A stretch of 21,880 nucleotides of DNA, taken from assembly GCA_015143735.1 (NCBI GenBank), contig VKHC01000057.1, positions 1 through 21,880 on the forward strand. The letters run 5' to 3'. Every line of letters begins with the position of its first letter. Positions within the stretch are counted from its first letter, which is position 1. A model generated the notes under the pieces. The model saw only the letters and a program-made list of their open reading frames with translations. It had not been told where the DNA came from and did no database searches. Origin of the DNA: Synura sp. LO234KE. Its lineage: Eukaryota; Sar; Synurophyceae; Synurales; Mallomonadaceae. This document shows positions 9,073 through 19,570 of this stretch, piece after piece. The position numbers and the translations under genes were made by a program.

Positions 9073-10506
9073 ATGCTTTTAAACCTCGGATTGCAACGGG
9101 TGACGGATTCGTTAGTACCACGAGCGACTATGATTTTGGACATGGCTCACTTTTAATCTAAGGCGAAGCCTATCTGTCCCTTCTTCTTGCTGATGCTCTT
9201 TCATTACGTCTTTCAATCATTTTTGTACTAAGAAGCTTCTAGATGGTATTCTTAAAATCAAAGTGAATAGAACTGTATTTTATAATTTATCATTTCATGT
9301 CGTTACAGGGAGCCATCAGCCTGGTACGCCAATATCCGTACCGGTACTCCTCTTAGGCACCTGGCCAAAAAATTATATTCCAAAAGTGTAACGCAATACG
9401 GAATCAGTGGTTTGGTAGAATCAAATTACCAAATCTTTTGCTACACGATAGAATAATCAACGACACGCATGCATACTAACAATACTAGTACAACTATAGC
9501 GGCAGTGAAAAATTCATCACCATTAGGAGTAGCTTGAAGAGGGATATCGCAATTCATTACGGGTTAAGGGGGACGAAGCAAGGAAAGGCAGGGGGGGGAA
9601 AATACAAGGGAATAAAAAAAATTTTTTTTTCTCTTTTCCCGAAAAAAAAAATAGTGGGTGTGTTTCTTGCAGTTGACTCACCGGTTCGCTCCTAGCAAGA
9701 AAGCGAGGATTCTTATGGCTTGATGAACTCGATGTCATCAATATTAATAAAAAACAGAAATGATAGTGAATGAATTGACCCAAATAATTTGGTGCGTAAT
9801 GTTTCAACGGTCGATTTACTATGCAGAACAAATGGTGGGACAAAACCAATTCCGCCCCCTCGATGGGTTGGAACAACCTTCGTTGGAATGGTGAATATAG
9901 TGACGCATCTAGTTTAGAGAATGTTTGAGGGAAAGTTTTTGACGAGCAACGTTCAGCTATGTAACTATGGAACAAAGCACAATTTTAGTAGCAGATCGTC
10001 GAGAGAAGAAGAATACAATCGTATTGGTATTATACTAACTAACGACGCGAAGGTTTGTACAGGTAAGAAAGCTCATATCCACAAAAATTTTAAATATTCG
10101 AGAAAATGGTAAAAAAACAACTCAAACTTGACGAAATGAGTCGTTCATCAAAGATATAGTAGGACATAAATAGAAGAGGAACCCGTCGCGAACGAGAGCA
10201 ACAATCACGTAGACAATAGGCACTTAAAAGTAGTGAGAACCCGGAGTTCCGCGAGAAGAAGGGAGATGTGAAGGATGAAGAATTGCAGCTGCCAATAAAT
10301 TGGAGAAGTAATAATTGCACTAACGAAGCAGAGACAAGAGGGTCGCCATTCTTAATTCGTAGTGTAGGCCTATACGCTCTCTTTATACACTAGAGTCTAT
10401 CCCTACATTTATGATAATTCAGGACAGAGGTTGAGATTTTTGAGAGGTGTTAGGAGCACACCTAAATCTAAATCTTGTCCAGGATTGCCACTAACGACGC
10501 GTGCAG
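9073..10506. other. AT-rich stretch without a supported gene
   Basis: It should contain the 3' UTR of the channel gene. A 150-codon minus-strand frame (9523-9975) is rich in Ser, Phe and homopolymers and reads through poly-A/poly-T runs at 9581-9652, so I do not accept it. A perfect TACTAAC with a downstream TTTGTACAG (10043-10061) looks like an intron 3' end, but no convincing partner exon was found. GTACCGGTAC, a 10-base palindrome, lies at about 9340-9349. Confidence 0.4.
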
Positions 10507-10582
10507 TCAATCATTTGCTGGTATTTCAACTATCGAAACAAAGAGCCCGTAGCATGTGATAACCTGAGAGTGGTCAAGCTCG
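10507..10582 (+). CDS. Candidate internal exon of an unrecognised gene
   Basis: An open 25-codon stretch begins after ACTAACGACGCGTGCAG, a branch-like CTAAC followed by an AG, and ends at a GTAAAT donor (phase 1). The reading is SIICWYFNYR, then NKEPVACDNLRVVKLG. It may belong upstream of the exon pair at 10971-11289, but the exon between (somewhere in 10640-10830) is not resolved because all three frames are partly open. I do not recognise the protein. Confidence 0.25.
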
Positions 10583-10970
10583 GTAAATACTCAAGGAGAT
10601 AAACAACTTAACCGAATTCGCGTCCCTGGCTAGGTAAAATGGGAAACACACCAATAAAATGAATTCAGAGGTAGTCGCCGTTCTGGTATCTGGTCAGTTT
10701 TACTATTTTACCTGTTCTTAAGCGAGGTCACCGGATTAGTGATCACCACGATATGGGCAAAAATCTAACCACCTTTGATGTGAACGATGTGGCATCCCGT
10801 AACACCGAGGAACTGAATCACACAGTATGCCGTGATCTGATTTGCGCGGTTTTTCAAATAATTACATAAGATGACAATAAAAATCAACTGTACAAAATTT
10901 AGATTTTTTTATTAGTGTTTCTTGGCTTTCTTCACGGAACTACACGTTGTTCGTTTCTGAACATCATCAG

Positions 10971-11289
10971 GGATCATAATCTCACCTTTTACAGAAAATC
11001 GTTTCCTGATGAATCTTCGTGAGGACAATTTCCAGGATGACGTGCCCAACATAGACTATCCTCGAATTCATCATTTAAAATATAGTTTCACGTGTGACAT
11101 CGATGGAAGAGGTAAGTTTAATCGTAGACTTCAGCCAAGTGCTCAATACTTCTCTACAAACCACTTCTTTTGAATGCACTACTAACTGTTTGTGCCGCAG
11201 CTTTGAAAAACTGCAATGGAGTACTAATGAGGATGCCTCGTTATGAAATTTGGATGGTATTGCAAAACACAAACTGGAGCTCTCTATAA
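10971..11289 (+). CDS. Candidate 3' end of an unrecognised gene (2 exons)
   Basis: Exon 10971-11111 (46 codons plus 1 base) and exon 11201-11289 (28 codons plus TAA) are joined by an 89-base intron. Its donor is GAG|GTAAGT, its acceptor GTGCCGCAG, and a perfect TACTAAC branch site lies 16 bases before the acceptor. The first exon ends in phase 1 and the second continues in frame, reading FTCDIDGR-A-LKNCNGVLMRMPR and ending VLQNTNWSSL. The first exon begins after CATCATCAG. An AATAAA overlaps the stop codon. No domain is recognisable in the 75 or so residues, and the upstream part of the gene is unresolved. Splice signals and phase are the only support. Confidence 0.4.
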
Positions 11290-12532
11290 ATAAACAACGG
11301 AAGGCGACGACACCGGAAGAAATTCATAGTTTCAAAGAAGTTAAAAGAGTGGAATTTCTACTGTACGTGTACAGTGTATAATCGTGACAGTTAGGGCAGA
11401 ATTATTGCTTCAGAACTCCAGATGATTCCTAGCAAAAGAAGAGCTCCCAGCGACCGTTTCAAGTGAAGGCCGCACCGCAGCGGATTGTCGGTAAAGTCCC
11501 TGCGGTACTGGACGGGATGTTGTTATTAGTGCACTAACTTTAACAAATGAATAATTAAAGGGTCTGCCCTGTTAAGTTTCTAGTACGCGCTTTTGTAAAT
11601 TATGGTGTCAGGGTGCACTCTTACTCCAGAAACTCTCAATTTAGAAATCTTTTCATATATGGCTAGCTGTATATGGCTAACGAACTTTTATGACTTTTAG
11701 ATATAACTCAAAGAAAGAACACTTTAAAGCAAATGCTCTTTAGAAAAATATCAAAAAAGCTGTTTTCCGCTAATAGTGCCATATTCTATACCCGGAGCGC
11801 TATGTCTGCAGTAAGAGTCCGTAAAGAGAATTTTAAATAAGGTCACCCTAGCCCTCTGTTTACGGTCGATCTAGCCCGACTCTATGGAGTAATAGGCTTA
11901 ATGCACAGATGCAGTAGTATATTAACAATAGGTCAGACACACGTTTTTTGAAGTTAAACTTACAAGAATGGCGTACTATGCAAAAGGCGAATTACATTTG
12001 CATGCTATTCTATATTTTTAATGCTTTCTTTCTTAGAAGCTGTCAATATCCCTGGCCAGCAGTTTTCTCATTTTAAAACCAAACGGATCTATGAAGAATA
12101 ATTTCAACATTATAAGTAGAATTCAGCTGAGTTATAAGCAAATAATAGCTACAATCAACCATAAAAATTGAAGTATCGACTCTTAATTTCTTGAATGGAG
12201 TAATAGATGTTCATAGATACTAGATTGCTGGATGAGTGAACTCCGCAGAGATGAAAATCAATTACAAAAGTAAATGTAAATGAAATGTAGTTTCGTGATC
12301 AAATGACGACTCTTCGACTTGACTGAGAGGGCAAGTATGCACAGCCTGCACTTTGCTTACTATAAAAACATTTAAAATGATCGGCAGTTGATGGTCAGAT
12401 CTGCATCTATATTTTTTTATTCCGATTCTGATAAGTTTCGCCTCAGCATTAGCCTAAGGGCTTTAGAGAATCACTAAAGCCATCAAATTTTTAGGTGGTA
12501 TCCTCCCCGACTTTGAACGCTAACAACTCCAG
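11290..12532. other. AT-rich stretch, nothing recognised
   Basis: Stops are frequent in all six frames. I see no repeat, RNA gene or domain. A branch-like GCTAAC followed by AACTCCAG at 12519-12532 closes the stretch as the possible 3' end of an intron. Confidence 0.4.
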
Positions 12533-13250
12533 CGATCTGATTCACCGTGATGAAGTTATAATTCCCAAGAGGTGTATCGATGTAAATGCAAAGTATCATT
12601 GCTGTAAATATATGCTTATCAACAGAAACAAGAACTTACAAATTCTGCGCCCGATTATGAGCGTAAGTCCACCCTCTCGAATATATTGATACCCACGATA
12701 GAGACACCGAGACAAACATCCAACGGGGACAACAATTACTAAAATCGCAGCACAACCATTTCTATTTCTTGCGGTATAAAACTCTCGTTTACTTCATATA
12801 CTTCATATACTTCAAGTTTGGTGTTGGCACCAACACCACAACTCCTTGCTTTAATGTTGCTTTACTGCTACCGCTGTAGCCAGTCAGGGGAAATGTGAGA
12901 GTGGCGACGTTAGGTAGATGTACGAGTCCCCATTTCTGTAGAAGTGTAAGGAGTCACTTCATTGCGTACAAAGTTAGGGTAACCGTAGATAAGATCCAGG
13001 GGTACTACTGATTCAACGATATGTATATCTAATGGCTCTCAAGATGTCCGGAGTTAACCACATTCGACTATCTTTATGTGCACGTAAGCTGGCCGAGCAG
13101 CTGGGATGGAATTTTGCGGATTTGGAGATTGTTTTGTCCGGTCACACTCCTATCTCAAGTATGAGCATAAAACTAAATTGTGCCTACTGGGGTCTACAAG
13201 AGCTTGCGGTGAAGCCCACCCACAAACATCTGGGGGGGAATTTTCTATAA
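12533..13250 (+). CDS. Candidate exons of an unrecognised gene
   Basis: Three segments keep one frame if spliced: 12533-12662 (acceptor CTCCAG after GCTAAC, donor AGC|GTAAGT), 12882-12947 (acceptor CCGCTGTAG, donor AGT|GTAAGG), and from 13043 (acceptor CTCTCAAG) to a possible GTGAAG donor near 13213 or a TAA at 13248. The first reads DLIHRDEVIIPKR onward. The third contains CARKLAEQLGWNFADLEIV, faintly like a helical Death-fold or adaptor segment, too weak to call. GC content rises in the third segment, as in the confirmed GC-rich exons of PCC-beta. No family recognised. Chance open frames are not excluded. Confidence 0.25.
12819..12838. repeat. Near-perfect 20-base palindrome beside a tandem 9-mer
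   Basis: TGGTGTTGG and CCAACACCA form 9-base perfect arms around a CA centre. Just upstream (about 12791-12815) the unit ACTTCATAT is repeated almost three times. Together they could be a protein-binding site or a slippage product. The region would be intronic if the candidate exons around it are real. Confidence 0.7.
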
Positions 13251-14934
13251 GATTGAAATGACTGCACCATTCGTCTGTTCCGGGACTCTGGCTCGGTGAA
13301 GCCGGCCGTTATTGATGGATTTTTTCTGGTCGACGATCTTAAAGCACGTGAAGGAGCATGGCGTGCTTGAAGTTTACCCCCAACAATTATCTTCTCCATT
13401 CTTGCACGGGTTACGTCCAGTGACCTCCCGTGACGCTGCGAGAATCGCAACCTACGAGGTAGTTTTAGCGCGGCTTTCCCGAGGCGAGTTTCTCCTGTTG
13501 TCCAGTAACGCGGCTTTCTCCCTGTGCTATTTTTCTCTTCCTTTTTCGACTACTAAAGCCCAGCAAGAGAGGGCGCAAATGGAAGTAGCCTGTAGCACTA
13601 GTTACCTTGTGCGTATTATTTGATATCCTTACTTTTCATTATATTCCTCTTCTTACTGTTCCATGTCCTTTGAGTGGTGGGGGTGGGTCATCAATTGTCC
13701 TCTATCACCTCTCGAGGTGTCTATAGTTGCATTCTAAGACTGGCGCTTCAGGTGCAGTCACTTGGAGTTCTATACTCTGTAGTCCGTCATCGGGCTTGTC
13801 ATTAGGTACGTAGGGAGTGTTCTTTACAACGGCAGGTGGCTGCGGCTCCTTACGCGATATCATATTTTCCTGTGTTCAGAGATTTTTTTCCTTCGTTTGG
13901 TAATGTAGCGACCTATCCTATTTTTGAGTCATTTCAAACACAATAGAGGGATTGTGCATGAATATTGATCGTAGTCTCGTACTAAAACTTCTATTGTTGT
14001 TGATTCAAAGGAGGAGCTGATGAGCTCCCGCTACAAGACTCAAACATCGACTCATCTATCACAGATGTAACACAGAATCATCTAATGTTTTCAGGAGGAA
14101 GTGATCATTTGAAGATTCATTTCGATTAGGTAAAAATTCGTTTTGATCGAGTGAGGCGATGAATTGTGACTTTGTGCGTGAGCAGGGACTCCTAGTAAAT
14201 TAAGAAATATGCTGTGTCCAGGAGACGCAAGCGGGATGCCGCTGTGTTCATGACTTACCATGTAACGCCTTAGTTGAGTTGCGTGAAAATAGTTCAGTTT
14301 TGTGTCGAGATTTCAGTTACTTGCGGTGTATGAACTGGTGGGTGTGACATAAATGCTGCGAGCATGGGTACCTTCACCTACTTTCCTCATCGGTAGTCAG
14401 TGGAATCTTGCATATTGTTGCTTTCAGCCATATTATTGGTAACAGCATCATACTGGAAGGGGGTAAATTCGCGCTTTTTTGTAATGAGAGCAAAAGAAAT
14501 TTAATTTCTTCTCTCGAATGAATTGCAATTCAAACGGGTTGCTACTAGGACATTTTGCTCCGATCAATAAGATGCTCTACGCGGTTAATGGCGCGATGAT
14601 GCCTTGGGACTCTGTAATGAAGCCGCTGTGGGCCGAGATCTTTACCTATATTGAACAATCGTAGCTTGCGAATAAACGCCTCGACATCACTTTAACTGCG
14701 TGCAAAAGTCACTCTCCAGGAAGAGTGGCGCTCCCCCAACGCGCCGGAGCGGGGGATTATCTACCATCGCTAGCGCTCCTGCTCCTCTCAATTCACCTTC
14801 CTGCTCATTGGGCTGCACCATTATAAGCGTCGAAGACATCAGCGTATACTTCCTAATATTTTCTTAGCTCTGATTTTTTATTGCATTTTATGCTCGTCAG
14901 CACATCAGCCCTCCATTTCTTATTCGCTCGCAGA
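13251..14934. other. Stretch without a supported gene; scattered open frames
   Basis: GC content is higher than in 9.1-12.5 kb. Plus-strand open pieces include 13312-13460, ending TSRDAARIATYE before a GTAGTT, and 14518-14664, a 48-residue frame containing FAPINKMLYAVNG. Neither has a phase-consistent partner that I can defend, and no family is recognised. They may be exons of a gene that also uses 12533-13250 and 15347-15436. Confidence 0.3.
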
Positions 14935-15251
14935 TGACTACGAAGAGATCAAGATTTCATACTCATGCGCACCCTGGTCACTGGTGTCACTCTCACCTTG
15001 TTCCTTTCTTTCCCTCTCCTCATGTTCCAACACTATCTGCTACTGACGGGGGTGCCGCACGAATCGCTTTCTACCTAGTTCGCGAAGTTGACGTCGCTCG
15101 CACCATTTGTCTAACGACCCAGGCGCTCATGGTGCATTCACGTGGACCTCCTTACTCGGTCACGGGGCTTGCCACTTGGCACATAGAGGGTGGTTTGTTA
15201 AACAGAACGCTAGCTCCTTACGCTTCCGCAATCATGTCTCTCGTTTCCTAG
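14935..15251 (+). CDS. Candidate open frame or exon, unrecognised
   Basis: A 105-codon frame begins directly after a good acceptor (CTTATTCGCTCGCAG). It is rich in His, Thr and Ser at first, then contains GGAARIAFYLVREVDVARTI, and ends SLVS-TAG. The codons are mostly GC-ended in the second half. It may be an exon of the same gene as 15347-15436. No homolog comes to mind. Confidence 0.2.
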
Positions 15252-15346
15252 GGTGTTGATCTTGTTTACTATACATGCCCCGTAATTCTTACCTTGTCAT
15301 TTTCGGGATTCATTTTCATCTAGAGTATTCGATTATATGTTTACAG

Positions 15347-15436
15347 TACATCAAGCCAAATGCTAAGCTCTTTCAAACTTCAGCAGAATCCGACAAATAC
15401 GAGGAAGCGCGCCGGGTAAAGGCCAAATATACGTAA
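15347..15436 (+). CDS. Candidate terminal exon, unrecognised
   Basis: After ATATGTTTACAG, a strong acceptor, 29 codons run to TAA: YIKPNAKLFQTSAESDKYE, then EARRVKAKYT. The Lys/Glu-rich, well-balanced composition looks like a genuine C-terminal helix. The upstream exon is not identified. It would end 125 bases from the convergent end of the receptor gene. Confidence 0.3.
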   Translation, partial: YIKPNAKLFQTSAESDKYEEARRVKAKYT

Positions 15437-15561
15437 AGCGAATCTGCTCTTTTCACTTCTATATTTACCACTGCACTGTCCCACTATCATCATTCAGACG
15501 TTATTGTTATTGTCCCTAAACTCAAAGACTTCGATCAATCCGCCACACGAATCAACTTCGG

Positions 15562-18071
15562 TCACAAATTTGTAAATCCCAATTTCGACGATTTCGCGGA
15601 GTTGAAACCGTGGTAAGGAGGAGCTCCTCCTGTGGCTGGTCCCCGGGGATGGGGATTCGGGGGCAGTGCTCCCGGCGCCGACGAGTCGGTGGGATCCGAG
15701 AAGGGCACGACGGCTCCAGGGGTGGCCGCAGTAAGGCCCCCTCCGCTTCCGCCGGTGCCTGGCCCTCGATGCGTGTTGCTGGGGGTGTGCTACGTCAGGC
15801 AACGGTAACCATGCTGCACAATCAGTGCTGACGGTTCGATGTAGTATGCGAGTGAGGTGATGGCGGGGGAGTGGAGGGAAGAGCTGAAACAAATGAACCA
15901 CCAGAACGCTCTTCCCTCTATAATATGATAGCAATTCGTAACGTTACTGCCAAGTCGATTATTTCATGTGGATCATTAGCAAGATACATTATCTTTAATT
16001 ATACAGTCCAGGTAAGGCTGACGATACTCGACTCATTTTCACACTTATGAACACGATCACAGGACCAGTGCCAGACTAACTCACCGCATTTTGAAGTCTC
16101 GCTTCGAACATTTCGTCGATCACTTCGTTGGCGGCGACCTTGTCTCCGACGTAGGCGATGGAGTAGAGCGTGGGAGCGATGATTAACACCGATGCGACAA
16201 TGATGCAATAACATATCCCCAATATTTGACACATGATTACGGTTTGTACGCTCTCAACAGACCGCACGAGCGCAATAACAATGGCGCCTATGAATGCAGT
16301 GTTGTAGACGATGGCCAATAACACTTTGCTGCCGGCTATACCGTCCACCACAGAACGAATAGTAAACGACAAATAACAAGCGACAAGTACAAGACTTGCT
16401 TTATACGCCATTTCTGAATAGAAAAATTCATCCAGTTTGTGATACCCGCAGTAAGTGAATTCTACATAGGCGCCGTTGTTGCTCAGCTGTGTGCTTTTAT
16501 ACGGAGCTGACCCTCGAGAGCGGGAGTATACGCTGACTAAAATAATTAACAGGTCGACAGCAACGAATCCGAATAACGTCAACGCGAAGGACTTCTTGGT
16601 GAGTAGTTTATTGCTCCCCCCGTGATTCAAGACATGGGCAGTAAAGGAATACACGAACATGATATAAACTCGATAGCACTTGATAAGTAACGGACAGAAT
16701 GCGATCGTCAATGCAATATTGAAGAGAAATATTCGAGCGCTGCAGTTTGCAGCGTTATTTGGACCCAAGAACACAATACATGCGATGCCTAACAAGACAC
16801 AGCCCATCTGCACGACCACGATAAAGATTGGCTGGGCCAATTGCATCATTCTTGACTTCCAGAAGTATATTGTCAGAGAAAGAGCGGTTACGCAGATAAC
16901 GATAGCGATTATGGATGCAACTAAAGACACGTAGTATTGTGGAGCATCCGCCCCTAAATGATCGGGTTGTTGTTGAGCAGGGAGTAAAATAACAATATAC
17001 CAAATGATGCCGGGGGTTGAGTCCGTATAGAGAACGCTCTGTAGGTAAAGGCCGTTGAATATAATGAGATAATTCGGCCAATCTTTCTGAATCAAGAGAT
17101 TTGTTGCTCCGGAAATAATTGAAGATTCCGATTTCAACGCCGGCATGAGACTCTGCCATACGAAGAAACACATGGACAGAGTGATTAGCCGTCGCTCGTT
17201 GTAGTCAATCATAGAATTTAAGATGCTTCTAGAATTAATAAATGAATATGGTAGGTACTAGATCACTTACCACTGTGCCATCGGAGTGTCTCAGCGATGC
17301 TGTCGCGTTTAATGAATTTGCAATCAGATTCATGGACGCCTTCTCGACGATAAAAACGTTGATATCTGTCCCTAAATATGAAGATCTAAGAAAATCGCTG
17401 ATCTGGGACAATTGCACATTTGCTGCTGTTGCACCGACAAATCCTAGTCTGGTACCATTGAATGTATAATTGATTATAGGGGTAACAAAAGATATGACCG
17501 GAATGTAGAAAGGGACTTGTAGAAAAGGAGGCGCCCAGTGAGATGACAAAGCAGATTTTGCCGTTTTATACCAGGGTCGCTTCGTGCAATCAAATGTATC
17601 GTTAGATAAGAATCGCAAGGGCATGCCATACGGGTCACATATATAATACTTCAACGCTCCCTCTAACTTCGAGGTAGGGTATTGAACACCTATCATAAAC
17701 TGTTGTGATGGCAAGAAACTAACTTGAAAGGAATACTCCAACGAATTTTTATTCTGCAGCATGTAATAAAATTTGTTTTCGAATCCGAATTGAAATAGCG
17801 TAATTTCATTGATATACATTTGCTCAAGAACGTAAAAAAGAGTTCTTCCCGACATAAATGCAGTAGACATGAGGGTAGTTACATTAACGAATCTATCCTC
17901 TACCAATCTTATTGGAGTTTTCCCTGCAATCGTTACTCTCAATAGAAATGCCTGCACATTATCTTTTACTCGAGCTCCTATTTGAAAATTGAAACTAGAA
18001 TCACTGATAACGGCAGATAAATAAAACCAAAGATGTATTGTGCGAAGAAGCATCATTAGGCCGTTAGCCAT
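15562..18071 (-). CDS. Cache-domain class C-type seven-helix receptor (3 exons)
   Basis: Exons 18071-17271, 17194-16085 and 15789-15562 give about 712 residues. Intron 1 (76 bases, ACAGTG|GTAAGT) and intron 2 (295 bases, GCG|GTGAGT) both keep phase 0. Residues 1-24 form a likely signal sequence. Residues 25-350 are a double-Cache-like sensor: the family signature KRPWYKTA at 164-171, PVISFVTPI at 191-199, and a closing GIIWYIVILLP at 330-340. Five N-glycosylation sequons (63, 157, 201, 205, 255) fit an outside location. Seven helices follow at about 354-379, 389-410, 420-447, 470-491, 528-548, 557-578 and 585-611. TM3 ends KCYRVYIMF, like the class C KTWRVxxIF. Cys418 and Cys516 could form the usual TM3-ECL2 disulfide. 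The tail is rich in Gly, Pro, Ser and Thr. It is probably a surface receptor for a small metabolite, signalling through G proteins. Confidence 0.8.
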
Positions 18072-18417
18072 GAAACAAAGATTTTTGCAAGATTTCTGAG
18101 ATTCTAAATCCGTTACAAAGCAGTTCTGCAGGTAATCGCTAAAATATAAATAATCGCGTAAGTGGATTGTTCAAAAATATAATACTAGGTGAATAGAAGT
18201 TGATTTTGTATTGTCTGTTCAGCTTTCTATTGTTATTATCTCACATTACTTATTTATTGGACAAAAAAAACTAATAAAGAACAATCTCGTTTATTTCAAA
18301 TGTTTTTTTAACCTTACTTAAGCTATGTAAGTATTTACTTAGGAATACTCTTTGTGTTTTTACCCATATTTGAATAATTGAATACACATACACATCTTTA
18401 TTGGTCTCTTCTGTTGT
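18072..18417. other. Upstream region of the receptor gene
   Basis: AT-rich, with no open frame of note. It should hold the receptor promoter on the minus strand. AAATATAAATAA near 18141-18152 could serve as a TATA-like element, but its position cannot be proven. A local inverted repeat lies around CTTACTTAAGCTATGTAAG at about 18313-18331. Confidence 0.4.
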
Positions 18418-18853
18418 TGCCCCTCTTGGATTTTATGCCGCTCCCTATCGCTGCCTACAACACCCTATAACTCTCTGCCGCCTCTATCCCTGCTCGCCGC
18501 TTCCTATCACTACCTACCCCTGCGTAACACTCCCCTTGATCCCTATTCTTTTTTCAAACGCTATCTCTTCCTACAGCTCCCAATCACTCCCCATCGCTCC
18601 CTATCTCTCCACACCATTTCTCACCAGTTCCAACACTCCCTACTACTCGTCACTGCTACCTATCCTTTCCTACCACTATCTGCCTACCACTCCCTAACTT
18701 TCCCCTTCATTCCTATCACTATCTCTACCTATCACTCCCTATCACTCCAGACAACATTTTATGAGCACCCATCGTTCCCTTTCCCTCCCCACCGCCACCT
18801 ATCCCCAGGCAACGTCCCGATCTCTCCACACCGCTTCTTATCCCTTCCAGCCG
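18418..18853. repeat. Degenerate pyrimidine-rich array with a 10-base unit
   Basis: About 430 bases of almost pure C/T/A on the plus strand, with very few G. In the better-preserved part (about 18578-18640) a 10-base step is visible: ATCACTCCCC, ATCGCTCCCT, ATCTCTCCAC. The consensus is close to ATCACTCCCT. The same words recur to the end of the array. A 98-codon frame through it is a by-product of the low G content and is not a gene. Confidence 0.85.
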
Positions 18854-19429
18854 CTACTTTCTTGAACAAATTTAGTTAAGATTACACAGAATGACAGCTT
18901 GTCGAGCACCAAGCGATCGAATCAGCCCGATGAGCTACGGAACAGATCACATAGGGTGTAGGGGAGGGCGGACAAAATTGTCTGACCAACGACCGCAATC
19001 CCCACACACATCCTGAGAAGCAAACTCCTCCGCCTGGTGGAGGTCGTTGCCCGGCTCACTAGCTAAGCTATCCACAAAGTCCGTCTGCCTTTCTGTGGTA
19101 GCTAGGTCCGGCAAGCTCTATAGATCCCGGATGTCCCTCGTCCTCCCTCCTCTTGATCAGTGCCCGAGGGTTCTTGGCAACTTACTGCAATCTGCCTTGG
19201 GGGGGCAACTCCGAGGGTCTGATTGTCCTTTACGAAGGTCGCCTAGGCGCGTTGTCTGGGTCGGCATCACCGTCGTCGGCACGTCTACCGAATCGCGCTG
19301 AACAAGTATTTGTTGCCAGTGTTATTAGTAGCTAACGAAGTCATACTTTAGTGGAGGTTACTTTTTTTTTTAAATTTCTAAGGTCATATTATGCTAAATC
19401 CTCCCAAAGCACCAAAGTCTAAAAAATAG
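18854..19429. other. Higher-GC stretch with no supported gene
   Basis: Between the pyrimidine array and the repeat cluster lies a GC-richer segment (about 18880-19300) with short frames on both strands, none longer than 84 codons and none recognisable. Imperfect inverted pieces occur, such as CTCCGCC/GGTGGAG at about 19028 and a Ctttctgtgg-type pairing at 19065-19107. It could be a decayed element, but I cannot show ends or a coding remnant. Confidence 0.35.
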
Positions 19430-19491
19430 TATTCCTAAAGTGCGTACGGTACTTCAACGGTGCATTTTTGTGGGACACTGAAGTTTAGTAC
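19430..19491. repeat. Dispersed repeat, copy A
   Basis: A segment of about 60 bases containing TACGGTACTTCAACGGTG and ending near ACACTGAAGT has a diverged same-strand copy at 21581-21635 (TACGGTACTTTAACTGTG ... TTACTGAAGT). Within it, ACTTCA and TGAAGT are inverted, suggesting a folded or terminal-repeat origin. Confidence 0.5.
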
Positions 19492-19570
19492 AGATAAATC
19501 TGACACAATGGTGTTTGCGTTCATTTTTTCACATAAAAGAAGCTCAACATATATTATATATGTAAACTAA

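Noticed and set aside
9523-9975. 150-codon minus-strand frame
   Set aside because: It passes through poly-A, poly-T and poly-G runs, has a Ser/Phe/Pro-biased composition, and shows no domain or upstream splice signal.
14015-14060. CTGATGAG followed by CAAAC, suggestive of a hammerhead ribozyme
   Set aside because: The required GAAA box is absent (CAAAC instead), and stems I and III do not form around the site.
15494-15934. 146-codon Arg-rich minus-strand frame
   Set aside because: The overlapping frame 15789-15562 has GC-ended codons and a phase-matched join to the receptor. This one is its shadow, though an alternative splice could use it.
18401-18697. 98-codon Ser/Pro/Tyr-rich plus-strand frame
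   Set aside because: It is created by the pyrimidine-rich decamer array, which is almost free of stop codons.
18418-18853. CCCTAT-like telomeric repeat
   Set aside because: The unit is a degenerate 10-mer without the regular CCCTAA step, and it is internal with genes on one side.
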